A DNA stretch of 64,000 nt from Isoetes taiwanensis (GCA_021234155.1 JAJEKV010000079.1:2114789-2178788); one strand, 5' to 3'. Positions 45,690-58,385 are shown, counted from the first letter of the stretch. The notes: generated by a model not told the origin, from the sequence alone. Numbers and translations are program-made.

Positions 45690-46500
45690 AAGATTGCACA
45701 AAAGCGCTTACATAAGAAGAACTAAAGACATTGTGTCTTGGAATGTAATTATCAAGGAATATGGTGATAATCAACAAGCCCTGAACTGTTACGACGAGAT
45801 CATAGTTAAGGGCATTACTCCAGATGCTATTACATTTCTTTGCATTTTGAAGGCTTGTAGCAGCATAGGTGCAATAGAGACATGACAAAAAGCACACAAT
45901 TGTTATCAGCGCTGTAATTAACATGTAAGGTAAATGTGGATATCTTAAGGAGGTTCGAGAAGTATTTGACACATCCCTAACCCTAATCATAGTCGTTGTC
46001 TCTTGGAAGTACCTCATTGCTGGTTATGCTGAGAATGCACTTGGACAGCAAGCAGTTGAATGCTTTGGGCAAATACAACATGACGGTGTATGGCCAAATA
46101 CTGTCACATTTCTTTCTACCTTGAATCCGTCAAATGCATGCACATAGGTGCCAGATGTTGTGACATTCTTATTCTTATGCCTACTTCAAAATTATGAGAA
46201 TGAAATATGGCATTGTACCACGCATACATCATTATGCTTGTATGATTGATCTTTTCGCAGTTGTACAAGGGAATTGAATTGATCAGATCTGTAGACTGTT
46301 CTTTGTCTAGAGAAATATGGTTAGTTTGCTGAGTGCCTGCAGATCGTATGGGGAGGCTGATGCAGAAGAGAGATATTTTCAGCATCTGGTTGAAATCATC
46401 TCTGAAAATGCTGTGTCGTATGTTCTCAATTCACACGGAAGCCATAGCACTGGATATGCATATGCGTGCAAATCCTTCTTACGTGATGCATTACAATGCA
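45690..46500 (+). pseudogene. PPR protein pseudogene
   Basis: Successive plus-strand pieces in different frames match a plant-type PPR protein: KDIVSWNVIIKEYGDNQQAL and GITPDAITFLCILKACSSIG (45,721-45,882); YLKEVREVFD, VVSWKYLIAGYAENALGQQA and NTVTFLSTL (about 45,930-46,125); MKYGIVPRIHHYACMIDLF (about 46,200-46,260); NMVSLLSACRSYGEADAEER and LVEIISENAVSYVL (46,314-46,440). Stops and frameshifts separate them. The style ('PDAITFLCILKACSSIGAIE') is common in ferns, lycophytes and mosses. The C-terminal E/DYW part is not recognisable. Confidence 0.7.
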
Positions 46501-46540
46501 TAAAAACAATTATTTGTACAACAAATTTATCGCAGGCCGC

Positions 46541-46653
46541 CGCGAGCATTTTTTTTGGTCGACTGGATGCAAGAGACACCTTATGTAGAAGAGGGCCCCT
46601 GCGAGCATTTCTTTTGGTCGACTGGATGCAAGAGACACCTTATGTAGAAGATA
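46541..46653. repeat. 59-bp tandem duplication beside GGCCGCCGCGA
   Basis: GCGAGCATTT then TTGGTCGACTGGATGCAAGA is repeated 59 bp later. Just before the first unit stands ATCGCAGGCCGCCGCGA. A second locus at 49,071-49,163 has the same border motif and another tandem duplication. Confidence 0.8.
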
Positions 46654-47320
46654 CTTGGTAGAATGTCAAAATGTCATGGATGATGTTCGATACTGAAGGA
46701 TGTGTGGAAAAGATGTCTTGAATATGCATGGTGATCTAAATTCATTAATTAGCATTGGCATCATCTTTTAACACCTTCTTGATCCTAATCATTCTTGGCT
46801 TAAGCTTTTAGCATTGTCCCCTTAATTCATATAGACTTTTGTTATATTTACATGATTGGTTTGCAAATTTAGAGGTGTGATTTAGGTGTTTTTGGTTTTT
46901 TCTTTTTTTTTTTTCTTCTTATGGAAGTTTGGGGGAGGTGGGCAAGTTCCATTTAATTGGACAAGCTAGGCTAGGAAAAGGTAGACTAGAAAAGCCATTT
47001 TTGGATTGGTTGCTAGACAATTGGCCACCTGAGCCGAGGAAGAAAGAGAGAAGAACTTGAATTTATGACTCTTCCATACCCATCTGTTTTTGAACAACAG
47101 AAGCCCCATTTCGTCGACGCATTACTTGCTTGCTCTTCCGCATTTTTTTTTTCATAAAGAACTCTGCTGCCCTTATCATTTCTTTCCACTTCTTTATATT
47201 CTTTCTTTTCGAGCTTTGGCGTATTAATTTCCTTCGCATTTTTCCCAGTGGAAATAGATGCATCCAAGAAATCAAAAGCCTGAATTCTGATACCTTTCCC
47301 TTCCCTGTAATCAATTAAGA
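46654..47320. other. no recognised gene
   Basis: No protein family recognised on either strand. Confidence 0.45.
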
Positions 47321-47842
47321 AGCTTTCGCGGCATAAAGCAGGGGACTTAAAAGCTCTGGAAGATCTAATGCTTATGCTTGCTGGAGAAGCAGGGTATGGA
47401 AATGTTTTAAACGACGTCTTGGCATCAATAACCTCTTCTGCATCACCGCTATTAGACCCCCAGCCATCACTTGGGTAAAGAACCGCCAGAACTAAGCCAG
47501 ACTGAAAGAATCACGCCATTTACGAGCAGGAACAGCACCGACATTGTAAGGCATTCTACCATAGAGCTCCATATCTCAGATTCAACTATTAAGCACAACA
47601 TTTCAGAAATACCTGATAGATTTTCAGCGACAAAAAAAATCGTTGTGAAATGGATGAACGCGAGCTTTGTTCCCGCTTTTGTTATCACCATAAACATGTT
47701 TCCACAGCTTGAAATTCCAAGCTCCATCGGTGCGGCCATGGCAGAAGTTAATAGATCAAGAGGAGCTGCTCTTGCTGCTGATTGGACGTATCATTTGTAT
47801 CAGAAACGATGTCTCTGTTTGGGGACCATCATTCAGAGTTAA
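47321..47842 (+). pseudogene. unrecognised coding fragment
   Basis: DLKALEDLMLMLAGEAGYGN, then ASITSSASPLLDPQPSL, is followed after a frameshift by a 123-codon frame (47,471-47,842). That frame contains ISEIPDRFSATKKIVVKWMN and FPQLEIPSSIGAAMAEVNRS. Composition is protein-like across about 500 bp. Family not recognised. Confidence 0.35.
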
Positions 47843-47885
47843 TTTTGTTGGGAATAGACATCCAACATTCGTATAATAATGTGAG

Positions 47886-48071
47886 TCGATCGTCTTATTT
47901 AACAACTATGGTCATGTTTGAACCAGCATGAAATAAAAAAGAACTCCGTGTATTTTTTCCTTCGATGTGGCTTTAACATGACACTCACAAAAAAATCCGT
48001 TAAGTCCACAAAAACCTCGTGTTTTTTTTTTTTGTTCAAACATGACCGTGGTTGATAAATAAGACGCTCGA
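47886..48071. mobile_element. foldback/MITE-like element, about 186 bp
   Basis: Arms at 47,886-47,923 and 48,034-48,071 are about 38-bp imperfect inverted repeats (core GGTCATGTTTGAAC, CGTCTTATTTA) around an AT-rich centre. No coding sequence. Confidence 0.65.
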
Positions 48072-49060
48072 ATGTGAGTTTGATAACAATATTTGTTAAA
48101 GGATTGGCTTAGCAGAGAGGAACTCGCTGAAAAAGAAAGCAATCAAGTTCTTGAATGTACAACAAAAACCATCTCATGACTTTTCGAAAGTGCAAGAGCA
48201 TAAACATTTGTAAGTAAGGTTGCAGAAACACTTGCTCGACTGCATAAATGCCTTGCTCTGCTAGATGGAGAAAGGGAAATGGTACTCTGCCCACAAGATG
48301 CACAAAAAGATACTGAAGAACACATGAAAACGGGCAAAATGTGCTTATTGCTGTGGCTTCCTGCTCAGAACAGAGATGGGGAACATAGCTACAGAACAGA
48401 GCCAGAACAGACCCACTTTTATTTTGCTTTGTGACTCATTGGAAAAGTCTTCCTTCTTTTTTAACAAAAAAAATACCAAGCTCTTCAACGGCGCCATTGA
48501 TTGCCTCCAGAACAAAAAAGATGTTCTCTGATCAAAATAATTTTCATGTAAAAGATCCGTGCTACCTGCAACCTCCAGAAATGAAAGGTCTTCTGCCCCA
48601 AATCCGCCTGCATGCTGCAACACAGAGTCAAGCAAGGTAGGTACGTTGCAGCAAAAATATCAACCCCCCCCCATCCAGTCCTGTTTGCCGCTGCTCACAG
48701 ATTCCACAGATCCGACCACGTTTGTTGTTGGCGGACAGCTTGATCTGGCATAAAAGGTCACGACAGGTTACATCATCGGAGGTCTTTAAGAAAAACGTCG
48801 CAACAAAATATTAAGATAGATGACGGCGCGGAAAAATTAGATGCGACAAAACAAAAATGAAAAATTAAAGACTGACTTATATATGTTTAGAAAGTAATGA
48901 TGTGAGATCTATAAATTTTAGAAAATGTATGCATGATCAAGCATTAGGAATTATGTGCAAACTTGTATCTTTTGTTGTAAATATTAAGGCAAGTTAGATA
49001 AGTACTCTTAAAAGTTATATTACATGGGAGAATTAAATATCATCATCTTTATTCTTTACA
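48072..49060. other. no recognised gene
   Basis: No reading frame with family resemblance. Confidence 0.45.
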
Positions 49061-49070
49061 AGAAATTTAT

Positions 49071-49163
49071 CGCGGCGGCCAAGGCCGCCGCGAACATTTC
49101 TTTGGGTCCTAACTTGTGCGAGTAGATCTGCTAAACATTTCTTTGGGTCCTAACTTGTGCGAG
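49071..49163. repeat. GC hairpin plus 41-bp tandem duplication
   Basis: GCGGCGGCCAAGGCCGCCGC is a perfect 9-bp stem with a 2-nt loop. It is directly followed by two copies of a 41-bp unit starting AACATTTCTTTGGGTCC. Compare 46,541-46,653. Confidence 0.8.
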
Positions 49164-49267
49164 TAGATCTGCTATTAATATCCAACATTGGATAATGGTT
49201 CTTCGCTCGGCAATGAGTTTGTGTCAATTTGAAACATTACAAAATACGTTCCGAAACATAAAAGATT

Positions 49268-50340
49268 GTTTTTTTTTTTTTTTTTTGAAGGACGACAATC
49301 TATTATCAAGGAATATCAAGATACATATAAGGGACCTGTGACATGGGACTAGAGGACGAGATAGTTCACTAAGCAAAACCACCCAAACAAGGTACATAAT
49401 CATACTCCTTGTGCCACCTTGAGGCGTTTAATGGCCTCATCACAATCAACATGTTCCGCAACATTGGGATGATCATCAACAGACATCAAATTATCATGCC
49501 ACTGAATAGAACGAGGCAGGATAGCCTCGTGAGATGACATAACCGACTTCTTCCTCGCTGCCTTCTTCCAATTGACCTGTTGCCATGACTCTTTAGCGCA
49601 CTGAAGATTAGGACCATCAGCCATAACAACCTCAAGTTGTTGGCAAAAAACTTTGTTCTCATTATGTTTGAAAGTAGTGATGCAGTGGACTCTTTGGTAT
49701 CAAGAGGGATTGATCCACTTGCTGGGGAATATATAATGTACCAGTATTACTCTCCTAGCTTTACACCAGATACAGTTCGTGCATTAAAGATGCCTTGCTG
49801 GTTCTCGTTACCTAATCTTCCTCCTGATCTAATGGCTCATCAATTACTTGTTGCAATTGCAGCGGGACTTGGGGTTCATATCTCATACTCCATCATGAAT
49901 GGTCCAAGGATTTGTGTTTCTATGCCTGTGGACTCGCCTTTACCAGATTGTGTAGTTGTGAAGAGCAGGCCTTGGTATAAGAAGTTGGATCTTAAGCTTC
50001 TGAATGGTCCAGAATTAGCCCGTTTGTTTCCTGATAAGGAGGCTTTTGCTAGCTTTCGTCGAGGTATTCGTGCATCTCAGGCATCTGTTCAACATTCTTC
50101 TCAGGTTCAAGCTCCTACTATTATTTCTTCATCCATTCATGATCAACCTTTGCCAGTTGTCTTGCATTCCTCGGCCATGGAAGATGCTCTACACACAGTT
50201 CCAATGGTGTCGACCTTAGCACCGTCAGCTGCAGCTATAGTTCCTACCACTCTCCCCGTTGTTGCTTCTGATTCTCATACAAGATTGTTTTGAACCAATG
50301 ATGACTACAACCTTTGTTTTAGATATGTCTGTCTCTAGCA
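49268..50340. mobile_element. L1-type LINE ORF1 copy with inverted 5' part
   Basis: The 3' part is on the minus strand: poly-T at 49,268-49,286, then a frame from 49,624 downward (MADGPNLQCAKESWQQVNWK and a basic KKAARKK). The 5' part is on the plus strand from about 49,630: NFVLIMFESSDAVDSLVSRG, MPCWFSLPNLPPDLMAHQLL and HISYSIMNGPRICVSM, which fits the DUF4283-type domain of plant L1 ORF1. Head-to-head halves of one ORF1 with a single poly(A) are what twin priming produces. Confidence 0.65.
49637..50293 (+). pseudogene. L1 ORF1 (DUF4283-like) fragment
   Basis: A 218-codon frame. Residues 1-125 look like the nucleic-acid-binding domain that precedes the LINE polymerase ORF in plants. Residues 130-218 are Ser/Pro/Val-rich linker. 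It starts inside the domain, so the N-terminus is missing, and the zinc-knuckle region is absent. Confidence 0.6.
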
Positions 50341-53009
50341 AATTTGTTCATACATGTTGCAACCTAGAAATAGGTTGAACAATTAAACCACAGTACCTGC
50401 CAATATTAGAAGTATCTATATTCTCAATTTGTGCTATGGACATTGATCTACAATATTAATAAATCATACTATGGTTACTGGCACGCATTTGACATGGGTT
50501 TCTAAGAAATGTTAAGAGACAATAAAGTAAATAAAGTAAATGGTTGATTTATTAATACATATACAAATACATCATATAAAATACACAGTTGTGCTCTCCA
50601 GCGGCCAAACCATGGCACCAAATCTGGCATTCTCCTGCACCGAATCCTCCAATACAGACATCCAATCCCGCATTGTTTTAGATACTCTTCCAATACAGAC
50701 TTGTGCTGCACTCCTACCATGGAATAAATTACGACTTCTATATTTTAGTGTAGCCAAAATAGGTTTAGCTAAACTACCTTCAAATTTTGGTTAGAAGTTT
50801 CTAACACTTGGCTAAACTAAATGGTTTTTTCTCCATCACTGTTTCTTGCTTTTGGCTAAACTTTCACAAAATGGAAAGGCAAATACTAGCCATCATGCTA
50901 TAGTAATTTAAAAAAATCCAAGCATTTGGCAAAGACATTCAATTTCTTTTACATACATAAATCAAGATATACATGAGCATGTTCAAAAACCTAAAAAAAA
51001 GGACTACATTGTTCATTTTCCTCTAATGCTTCAACTTTGTACTTGGAACAAGAAAGAAAGTGAAAAGAAAAAGAAAAATATAAACCCTATTTGAAATTTC
51101 TTAAAGTTAGTACATACATTGATGTTGAATTTTGGGCTAATCTATCCATTTTTCCAAGCCCACTCTATCTTAGATTTAGCTAATCGATGTCCTGATGGAT
51201 ATGTCTGGAGGTAAAGGTTTGGCTATTCAACCTAAAAACTCACTTGAGCGGCAAAAAAATTGGGCTAAAATTTTCTTTTTTTGGGGCATTTTTTCCATTT
51301 ACTTTAGTCGTTTTTCTTGGCAAAACTGCTGTAAAATGGCCATTTGGCTAACCTTAGCCGTTATTTTATTTCATGACTCCTACCATGGAGCATGGAGGGC
51401 AGTCTTTACTTTTCCAATTTTCTTCATTTTCTTCTACTGGGCTTCTCCCAATCTTTTTGAGAGTAAGGATTTGGACTCCATTTGTGTTGTTGGCATTAAC
51501 TTCAGGCCTCAAAATTGGAGGACCTGAGCGGGAATAAAGAGGAATAAATGAGAGGGAATAGGGAGGAACAAATTGAATCTCTGTTTTGGGCACTGGGCTG
51601 ACCGAAATCCGTATAGCCAGAGTCCAAAGAAAAGATACCCTAGCTTAGGCTTAGATTCAATGAAGGAGGCGTGAAGAATCCGTCTGTAGTTGGAATGGCT
51701 TATGCCTGAAGAGGTGTGATCAAGATTTACTGTGATTGAGGAGACATTTTTGAAGGTGGTGTTTCGGTCCAGGTGGTGTTTTGATCCAATTAAGTCTTTG
51801 GAGTTGGGATTCAGACAAAATTGAAATCAAATTCTATTGCCGAGGAGGCATGGACATCTCTGAATCCTTGTTGTTTTGCTAAACTGATTCAGTAGGAGTA
51901 GGTAGAAACTTGTAAGGGCTGCTGCTATGGAAAAGTCATGCGACAGAATTTGATATTCTGTAAGTTACCGGAGAATTGAAGGGAGATTAAGAGCAAGAGA
52001 TTGTGAACTACTTTAGTCTCTGGGTTCAATTCTCAGGTTCATTTGTTCTTAATTTTAACAATAGATGACAAAATTATGAAGCTTTAAGAAGAACAAAAAA
52101 GAAACATTGGCTCAAAACCTTAGATCCGACTACGTTTTGAAGCGGATAAGAATTGTTGAATACTGTAATTTTATCAGAGGCAGCAGAAATTGGAAAAGGG
52201 TGATAATTTGAATGCAAGATGCAATCACATTGTCTCCTTGTTGCTTGCTCCTAGGCATCACCGCCCGTCCTAGACACCAAGCACAAGTCCGACAGTACAT
52301 ACTAGCTCTGCATCACCAAAGCCTCAGCAAAAATTAGTTTTGCAGCATCTAATCCTCAGCAGCAGCTCGACGTCAGCACCTAAGCTTATTAGTTCTACAC
52401 AGGTCGGTCAGTCGATTTTTGTATCAGGGTGGGGGTTGACATCAAGACTCGCCAGAGGCCGAGTTTTTTACATCTAGACAATCTCTTGCTTTGCCATCTT
52501 CTCTCCAACAACCACGAATCAAACTCAGTAACTCAAGGCAGATTGGCTAGGTTCTTGTTTTGGCACATCCAACTTTCCAATTCCGACTTTCCATCAGGCA
52601 GCTACAGCCAAATCCGACCCAGGCAGTCCCTGGTCTTGCCCTTAGATCATAGTTTTTGCAGTGGGTGACGTTTCGACCCTGTTTTCTCCAGCAGGGATTT
52701 AAGCAACAAAAATTTGCACAGGCGGGTTTCACCGGAATTCAAGCGGCAGCGTTTACACAGACCATGCATCAATCAATTAGATCGGGTAATGATGTCGATT
52801 GCAGCAAGTGCAGGTTATCCGATCGAATAAGATAAGATTGTTTTTTATTGAGTATTTATGGGCTTGCCTTTTTTTTTAGGAAGTCTCTTTTTAAACGAAG
52901 GCCTACACGTGTCTCTTCCAGAATTTTTTTTGGTGAAAAAAATATTAGGCTCAAACAAAAAATACCACTGCCTTATATATGTTTAGATACATACCACAGG
53001 AATTTTGAC
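50341..53009. other. no recognised gene
   Basis: Low coding potential on both strands. An A-rich stretch at 51,050-51,090 and AT-rich intron-like text; no repeats or families recognised. Confidence 0.45.
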
Positions 53010-54025
53010 CGTATCAACTTCAATTTTGAGTCGTCGAATTAGATATTGCAATTTAGACATTCTGATTTCAATGAAACTTTGCATGTCCTCTGATAACCGC
53101 CTTTTTTAGAAGAGAGAGTTTAGAGTTTATTTGAAAATGATGGGTGGAGTAGAATATGGATTTGCTTTGGGGGAAAGATTTAGAAAGGATTGGAGATTTA
53201 CGCATTTTTAAAGCATGGCCATAATCGGAATACCCCTCTTTCAGATTTTGAGATATGTTGGCCTCACAAGCAGAACTAACCGGTTGCCAAAGTTGGTATT
53301 TAGCCCTCAGTTTGGTGAAAAGGCTCTGAACTGCTTTTCCTCAGTTGCTTATGGCCGTCGATATATCAAAGGGATTTTGAGTGTATGCCATCAACTTCAA
53401 TTTTGAGCCATCGGATTAGATATTGCAATTTAGATGGTCTGATTTCAATGAAACTTTGCATGTCCTCTAACAAACAGCCTCTTTTAGAAGAGAGAGTCTA
53501 TAGTTTATTTGAAGATGATGGGCAGAGTAGGATATTGATTTGCTTTTAGGGAAAGATTTAGAAAAGGATTGGAGAATTACGCAATTTTTAAAGCGTGGCC
53601 ATAATCGGAATACTCCTCTTTTAGATTTTCAGATATGCTGGCCTGACAAGCACAGTTGGTATTTAGCCCCCAGTTTGATGAAAAAGCTTTGAATTGTTTT
53701 CCCTCGGTTGATTATGGCCGTCGATATACTAAAGGGATTTTGAGTGTATATGTCCTCAACTTGAATTTTGAGCCATCGAATTTGATATTGCAATTTAGAC
53801 GATCCGATTTTAATGAAACTTTGCATGTCCTCTGATAATCGCCTATTATAGAAGAAAGTCTAGAGTTTATTTGAAGTCAATGGGCAGAGTAGGATATGGA
53901 TTTGCTTTTTGAGAAATGTTTAGAAAGGATTGGAGATTTATGCATTTTTCAAAGTGTGGCCATAGTTGAAATAGCCATCTGAACTGTTTTCCCTTAGCTG
54001 CTTATGGCCATCTATATGCCAATCA
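53010..54025. repeat. tandem repeat, three units of about 370 bp
   Basis: Units start near 53,013, 53,390 and 53,757. Each contains CAATTTTGAG, ATATTGCAATTTAGA, AATGAAACTTTGCATGTCCT and, later, GGCCATAATCGGAATA and TATGGCCGTCGATAT. They are perhaps 85-90% alike by eye. A satellite-like or segmentally duplicated unit. Confidence 0.9.
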
Positions 54026-55840
54026 CAAAATAGTTGGGCAAGAGTCATATAGTTATGAAGGTCATATGTTTGTGTACCCGTGGCCATTCGAAGCAAAGAG
54101 GCATTGATAAGAGGATAAGAGCAGCCACTTTTCTGCTTTCAAGAGTGTTTTCAAGAATTGTGCGCATACATGGACGTCACCACTGTCATATGATACTTTC
54201 TCCTGCTATTCTGACATACTTTAGGAGCCTTGCTCCAAATTCAACTCCGTAAACAAGGCTTTATTTTGCAACGTGCCATTATTTCTTCACTCCTTTTCAG
54301 GGATGCTTTTAATGGCGAATATTCACAAAATACGAATTTATAGTATTTATAAAATTTTGTCGACGAATGTTAGGTAGGTTGCATGCCCTAAGATTTAGGG
54401 AAATATTCGCCCAAACTTTATGGGAAACAATCCCGCCAAGGAAGAGTTCGCTATTTGATCTATGGCCGAAGGGGGATGGATTCGCCCCAAATTTACAGCT
54501 TTTTTCAACTGATTTTTATGATTCGCCTCCAAATCTACAGCTAAACTGCTATAAATCGCTACCAGGTTAACACCGTTGGCCCAAATTCTTTTCTAGATCG
54601 ATAGTTATTATGTAGTCGCTAGCTCTTTTAACTTTTTCTTGATTGAACAGGTTTCTTGTAGGAAATGCAGAGTATGTTAGACAGTTCTTGGTTCAGTTGT
54701 AGATGCATCATCAAGCATGTGGAGCATCATTCGTGATTTTCTAGGTACTTCTGCAAATGAATTTAGGAGCTGCATTTTTTATTAACCAACTATATATGAA
54801 TAATGTTTTCCATCTGACCTTCTACATCGTTCTGACCACTAAGGCAATGTAGTAGGATTAATTCATCATCTGTCGTCGTTCTCCTTTTCTTAACTAGGCT
54901 TTCTAAAACCTAAATCTTCCGACCCTGAAACTGCAAGATTCTCATAACAAGAATGAGGAGAATATAACTAATTAGATTGGTCTGCTTAGATATAGTTATA
55001 TGTAACATCATTTGATACCTTCTCTACAGTTCCTTTCCATGAACCACAATGATTTGTTTTGCTATTTTCTAAATTGTGATTTGATCATATTCAGTTAAAT
55101 CTTCATCAGGCGTTTCCTATTTGTTTTCTTATGCCCAAAAAGAGGTGAAGTACCACAATGAGGTTTTCATGATTATGCTATTTAGTGCTAATGTTTTTCA
55201 ATGAAGATTTTACCTTATGCTACCTCTAGAAGGAGGATAAGGATTAGACCTGCCTATACTATATAGTACTCATTAAAAAGCGGTTAAATTCTGTAGTTAT
55301 GAGATATGGAGTTATCACTAGCGCAATCACTGACATTCTTACAGCAGCAACAAGGATATCAATTCCTTGGATTATCTTTAGACCGTTGTTAATTTTTCTT
55401 GGGCTTGGCTGATTTGTCCGTATTTTTTAACTCTTCTAGCAGTTTTCCTATTCTCTGCAAATTCTTATTTGCTTCCTTTTCAGGTCAGCTACAAACTAAC
55501 AGCAAGTGGCACAACTAATTTTATACTTTCAAAAACACCTATGGTGCTTGGAACTTGTATTTTGGGATCAGAAATCTAATGGCATCTCAGTCAAATGTAG
55601 GGGTCTACTAACTATGGGCAGGAAGTTATAACAATGTATATTTGAGGTCTACTTGGCTTCAAACGACAAAAAAATTGTGCTACCAGGTACTTTTCTTATA
55701 ATTAGTCTAAATTTTCAAGTCTGCAAGTTATGTATTTGCTAAATCCTTTGCAATATTATCTTCCATTTCTTGAGCTCTAGATTTGCTACACTTCAATTAT
55801 GCATTTATACAGGAACAACATACATTTAAAACAATGCATG
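54026..55840. other. no gene; one dispersed repeat
   Basis: 54,190-54,290 (CTGACATACTTTAGGAGCC, AAGGCTTTATTTTGCAACG) is similar to 57,595-57,690, a dispersed repeat in the same orientation. Nothing else recognised. Confidence 0.5.
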
Positions 55841-56580
55841 CGATTCGACACCGTCGGATCGCCATTTTGGGGAGAGACGAGGCTATATATACGTCTTTGA
55901 GCTCTTTCTTCATTATCGGCGTCTTCTTACAACAGTTTTTTTTTTGGGTCTTAGTTGTTTGCATTCATGTTTTTTATTTTGATTTGTGATTTCATTTCGC
56001 GTGGCTCGCGTGACCAGCCCCTCTATATTGGAGAGGTTATGTTGTTTTAAGATATGATGTTATGTCGCGTGGCTCGCGTGACCAGCCCCTCTGTATTTGA
56101 GAGGTTATGCTTTTATGTCGCATGGCTCGCGTGATCAGCCCCTTCTCTTATTGGAGAATTGTGATTTGTCATGGACCACCCCCCTTGGGAGGCTTCGCCG
56201 AGCCAGCGTGATGGCTTCTATTTTTTGAGTTAATTGCTTCTTTTTGTGTTGTTTCTTTTCAGGTCATCTCATCCTATGGCAACTTTCTTGCATTACTTTT
56301 CTAACGTCTAATGCATTCTGTTTGTTTTCTTTTCTTCTAAGTTTTCAGGTGATTATGGCTATTTCTTTCTTTTGTTCGGCTCTCCCATGGAGTTTGAGAT
56401 GCATCGTCTGATTTGCGACCTCCATCTTGTGCTTTCTCGAGTTCTTCATCAATGATCTCCACTTTGATGGCCCGGGCTTTTCCTTTGGAGCCGTCGGGCG
56501 AAGGTTTATCATTAGGGTTTTCCTCGAAAACCCGAAAGGGCAGGGTTTTTGATCCCGGTGATAAACTTTCGCACGTTGCC
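55841..56580 (+). mobile_element. SINE-like retroposon with triplicated body and shared 3' hairpin
   Basis: Three units of about 55-60 bp between 55,995 and 56,165 contain GGCTCGCGTGACCAGCCCCT and GAGAGGTTATG. The 3' end is a hairpin (56,498-56,511 with 56,559-56,572) around TCCTCGAAAACCCGAAAGGG. The stem differs from the 42-kb copy at two pairs, both compensated. Confidence 0.6.
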
Positions 56581-58070
56581 TCCTATTTGCCTTTCTTATT
56601 TTATGCCATCTTGAAGGGGCCTGGGTTGTTCCTATGGCAGGTCCCCTTTATTATTATTAGTGGGTAGCCAGACCCAATTGGTGGACTACCCTCCACCTTA
56701 GATATTTTTTCAAAATGTTGTACACTGCTGTGATGAAAGATATGCCTATCTATCGGCCAGTTTTCCCCCTCCAGACGAGTCTCTCACCAAAATGTGCATT
56801 TACTGTTGTACAACAAGCATGAGTTCATAGGCTTACACTTCGCTTAAACGACAACTTGTTGTTGTGCTACTGTAGTTAAGCTTGCAATGATGGCAATGTT
56901 TAAAGAGGTAAGTTTGAACAATAACTTTATATCTCTGAACTTGCTATATCTTGATCTGATATGTAAATTGATTTTTTGTTATTTTATTCTTTGTATATAT
57001 TAGCTTGGAGCGAGGATGTGTTCAATGGCTGGGATGTCGAGGAGCGCTTTGGATGTGTTCAAACTAAGTTCAAACATAGACTTTATATATTGATAGAATC
57101 CTTTTTTACTACCCAAATTGGGGACAGTAAGGAAATTCCTAATGCTCTAGGGACTTTGTGGGAGCAATCATTGTTGATTGGAAAACTTTATGTGAGGTCA
57201 TCATGACACTTTATGATCTTGTCCAAAACTATTAAATAAGTCACTATTTCTATATTTCTTCTTAGAAATTCAATAAATGTCGAAATGTCTTCACTAGATG
57301 TTTATATATTTCATTTAATACTACTATGAAAGTGATATTTGCCTACATTCTTACCCAAAGCCTCAACAAATTGAATAATTCGCCAAAGAATTTAAAAAAT
57401 GTTTGAGCAATTTAAAATATTCGTCACAAAAAATAACCTTTACCTTCTTTATTTTCGCCAACATTTCTATATACTCTAGGTCTAAAGAAAAAATAAAAGC
57501 ATCCCTGCTCCTTTTCAAAATTGTATCTATAAATTCAAATTCATTTTTTGCAAGAAGCCTTTACCATTTAGAGTCAACAGTTGTATCCAGGGGCAATTCT
57601 GCCATTCTGACATGCTCCAGAAACCGTGCTCCCAATTCAATTCTGTAAAGAAGGCTTTATTTTGCAATGTGCCTTTATTTCTTCATTTCGTCCCTATTCT
57701 CTAGGCCACAATCCTAATCAGCTATTTTCATCCCATTCAAACATTTGTTTAAAGGGCTGCAGTGTTTTGGTCAATACCAAATGAATAATGCATTGACCAA
57801 ACAATGCAGCAACGCCATTCTAAAATACAACCTAAAATATCTGTTGATATTTGCAGACCACTCATACCCTTTGCATTCCTGCTGATATCATTGTATGAAG
57901 CATTACAAAATCAAATGAATAAGATATATGAAACAATTAGATTTACACATTGCATTCTTCAATGACACTCAAACAATTTTTATTGATGTCTGCAGGATCA
58001 AAACTGTTTACATATACTGCTCACACAAATGTATGATTAACAGCAAATCAATGAAGAGATTGTGACCAAC
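56581..58070. other. no recognised gene
   Basis: AT-rich. It contains the second copy of the 54.2-kb dispersed repeat at 57,595-57,690. Confidence 0.45.
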
Positions 58071-58385
58071 TCATTCGAGATTAACACATTCCAAATTTTG
58101 GAAAATAACATGCCTAATTTGATCACCTTCTTTCTTCATTCTTTTGTTCATGACCTCGATCTCATAATAGTTGTTCTCAGGCAGATTTGGATAGATTGGT
58201 AAGTACTCAAGCTCAAGTTCCTGCATGATACAGAAATTCCACAAAACACATGAAGCATGGATAATTTTGGCTGCTCTGCCAACATGAATTGGCAAAGATT
58301 TCAGAATTCTAAACTTCTTTTTGACTATACCAAAGCCATTTTCCACACATACTCTACCTCTGCAAATTCTCTTATTGAATCTGCC
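58071..58385 (-). pseudogene. PIF/Harbinger (HARBI1-like) transposase C-terminal fragment
   Basis: The minus strand reads FNKRICRGRVCVENGFGIVK, then KKFRILKSLP and AAKIIHASCVLWNFC. This matches the end of the DDE nuclease domain of Harbinger transposases, whose pattern is 'R..VENAFG.LK.RFRIL' followed by 'IIxACCVLHNFC'; the E of ENGFG is the third catalytic acid. The N-terminal two-thirds are missing and no terminal repeats were seen. Confidence 0.75.
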
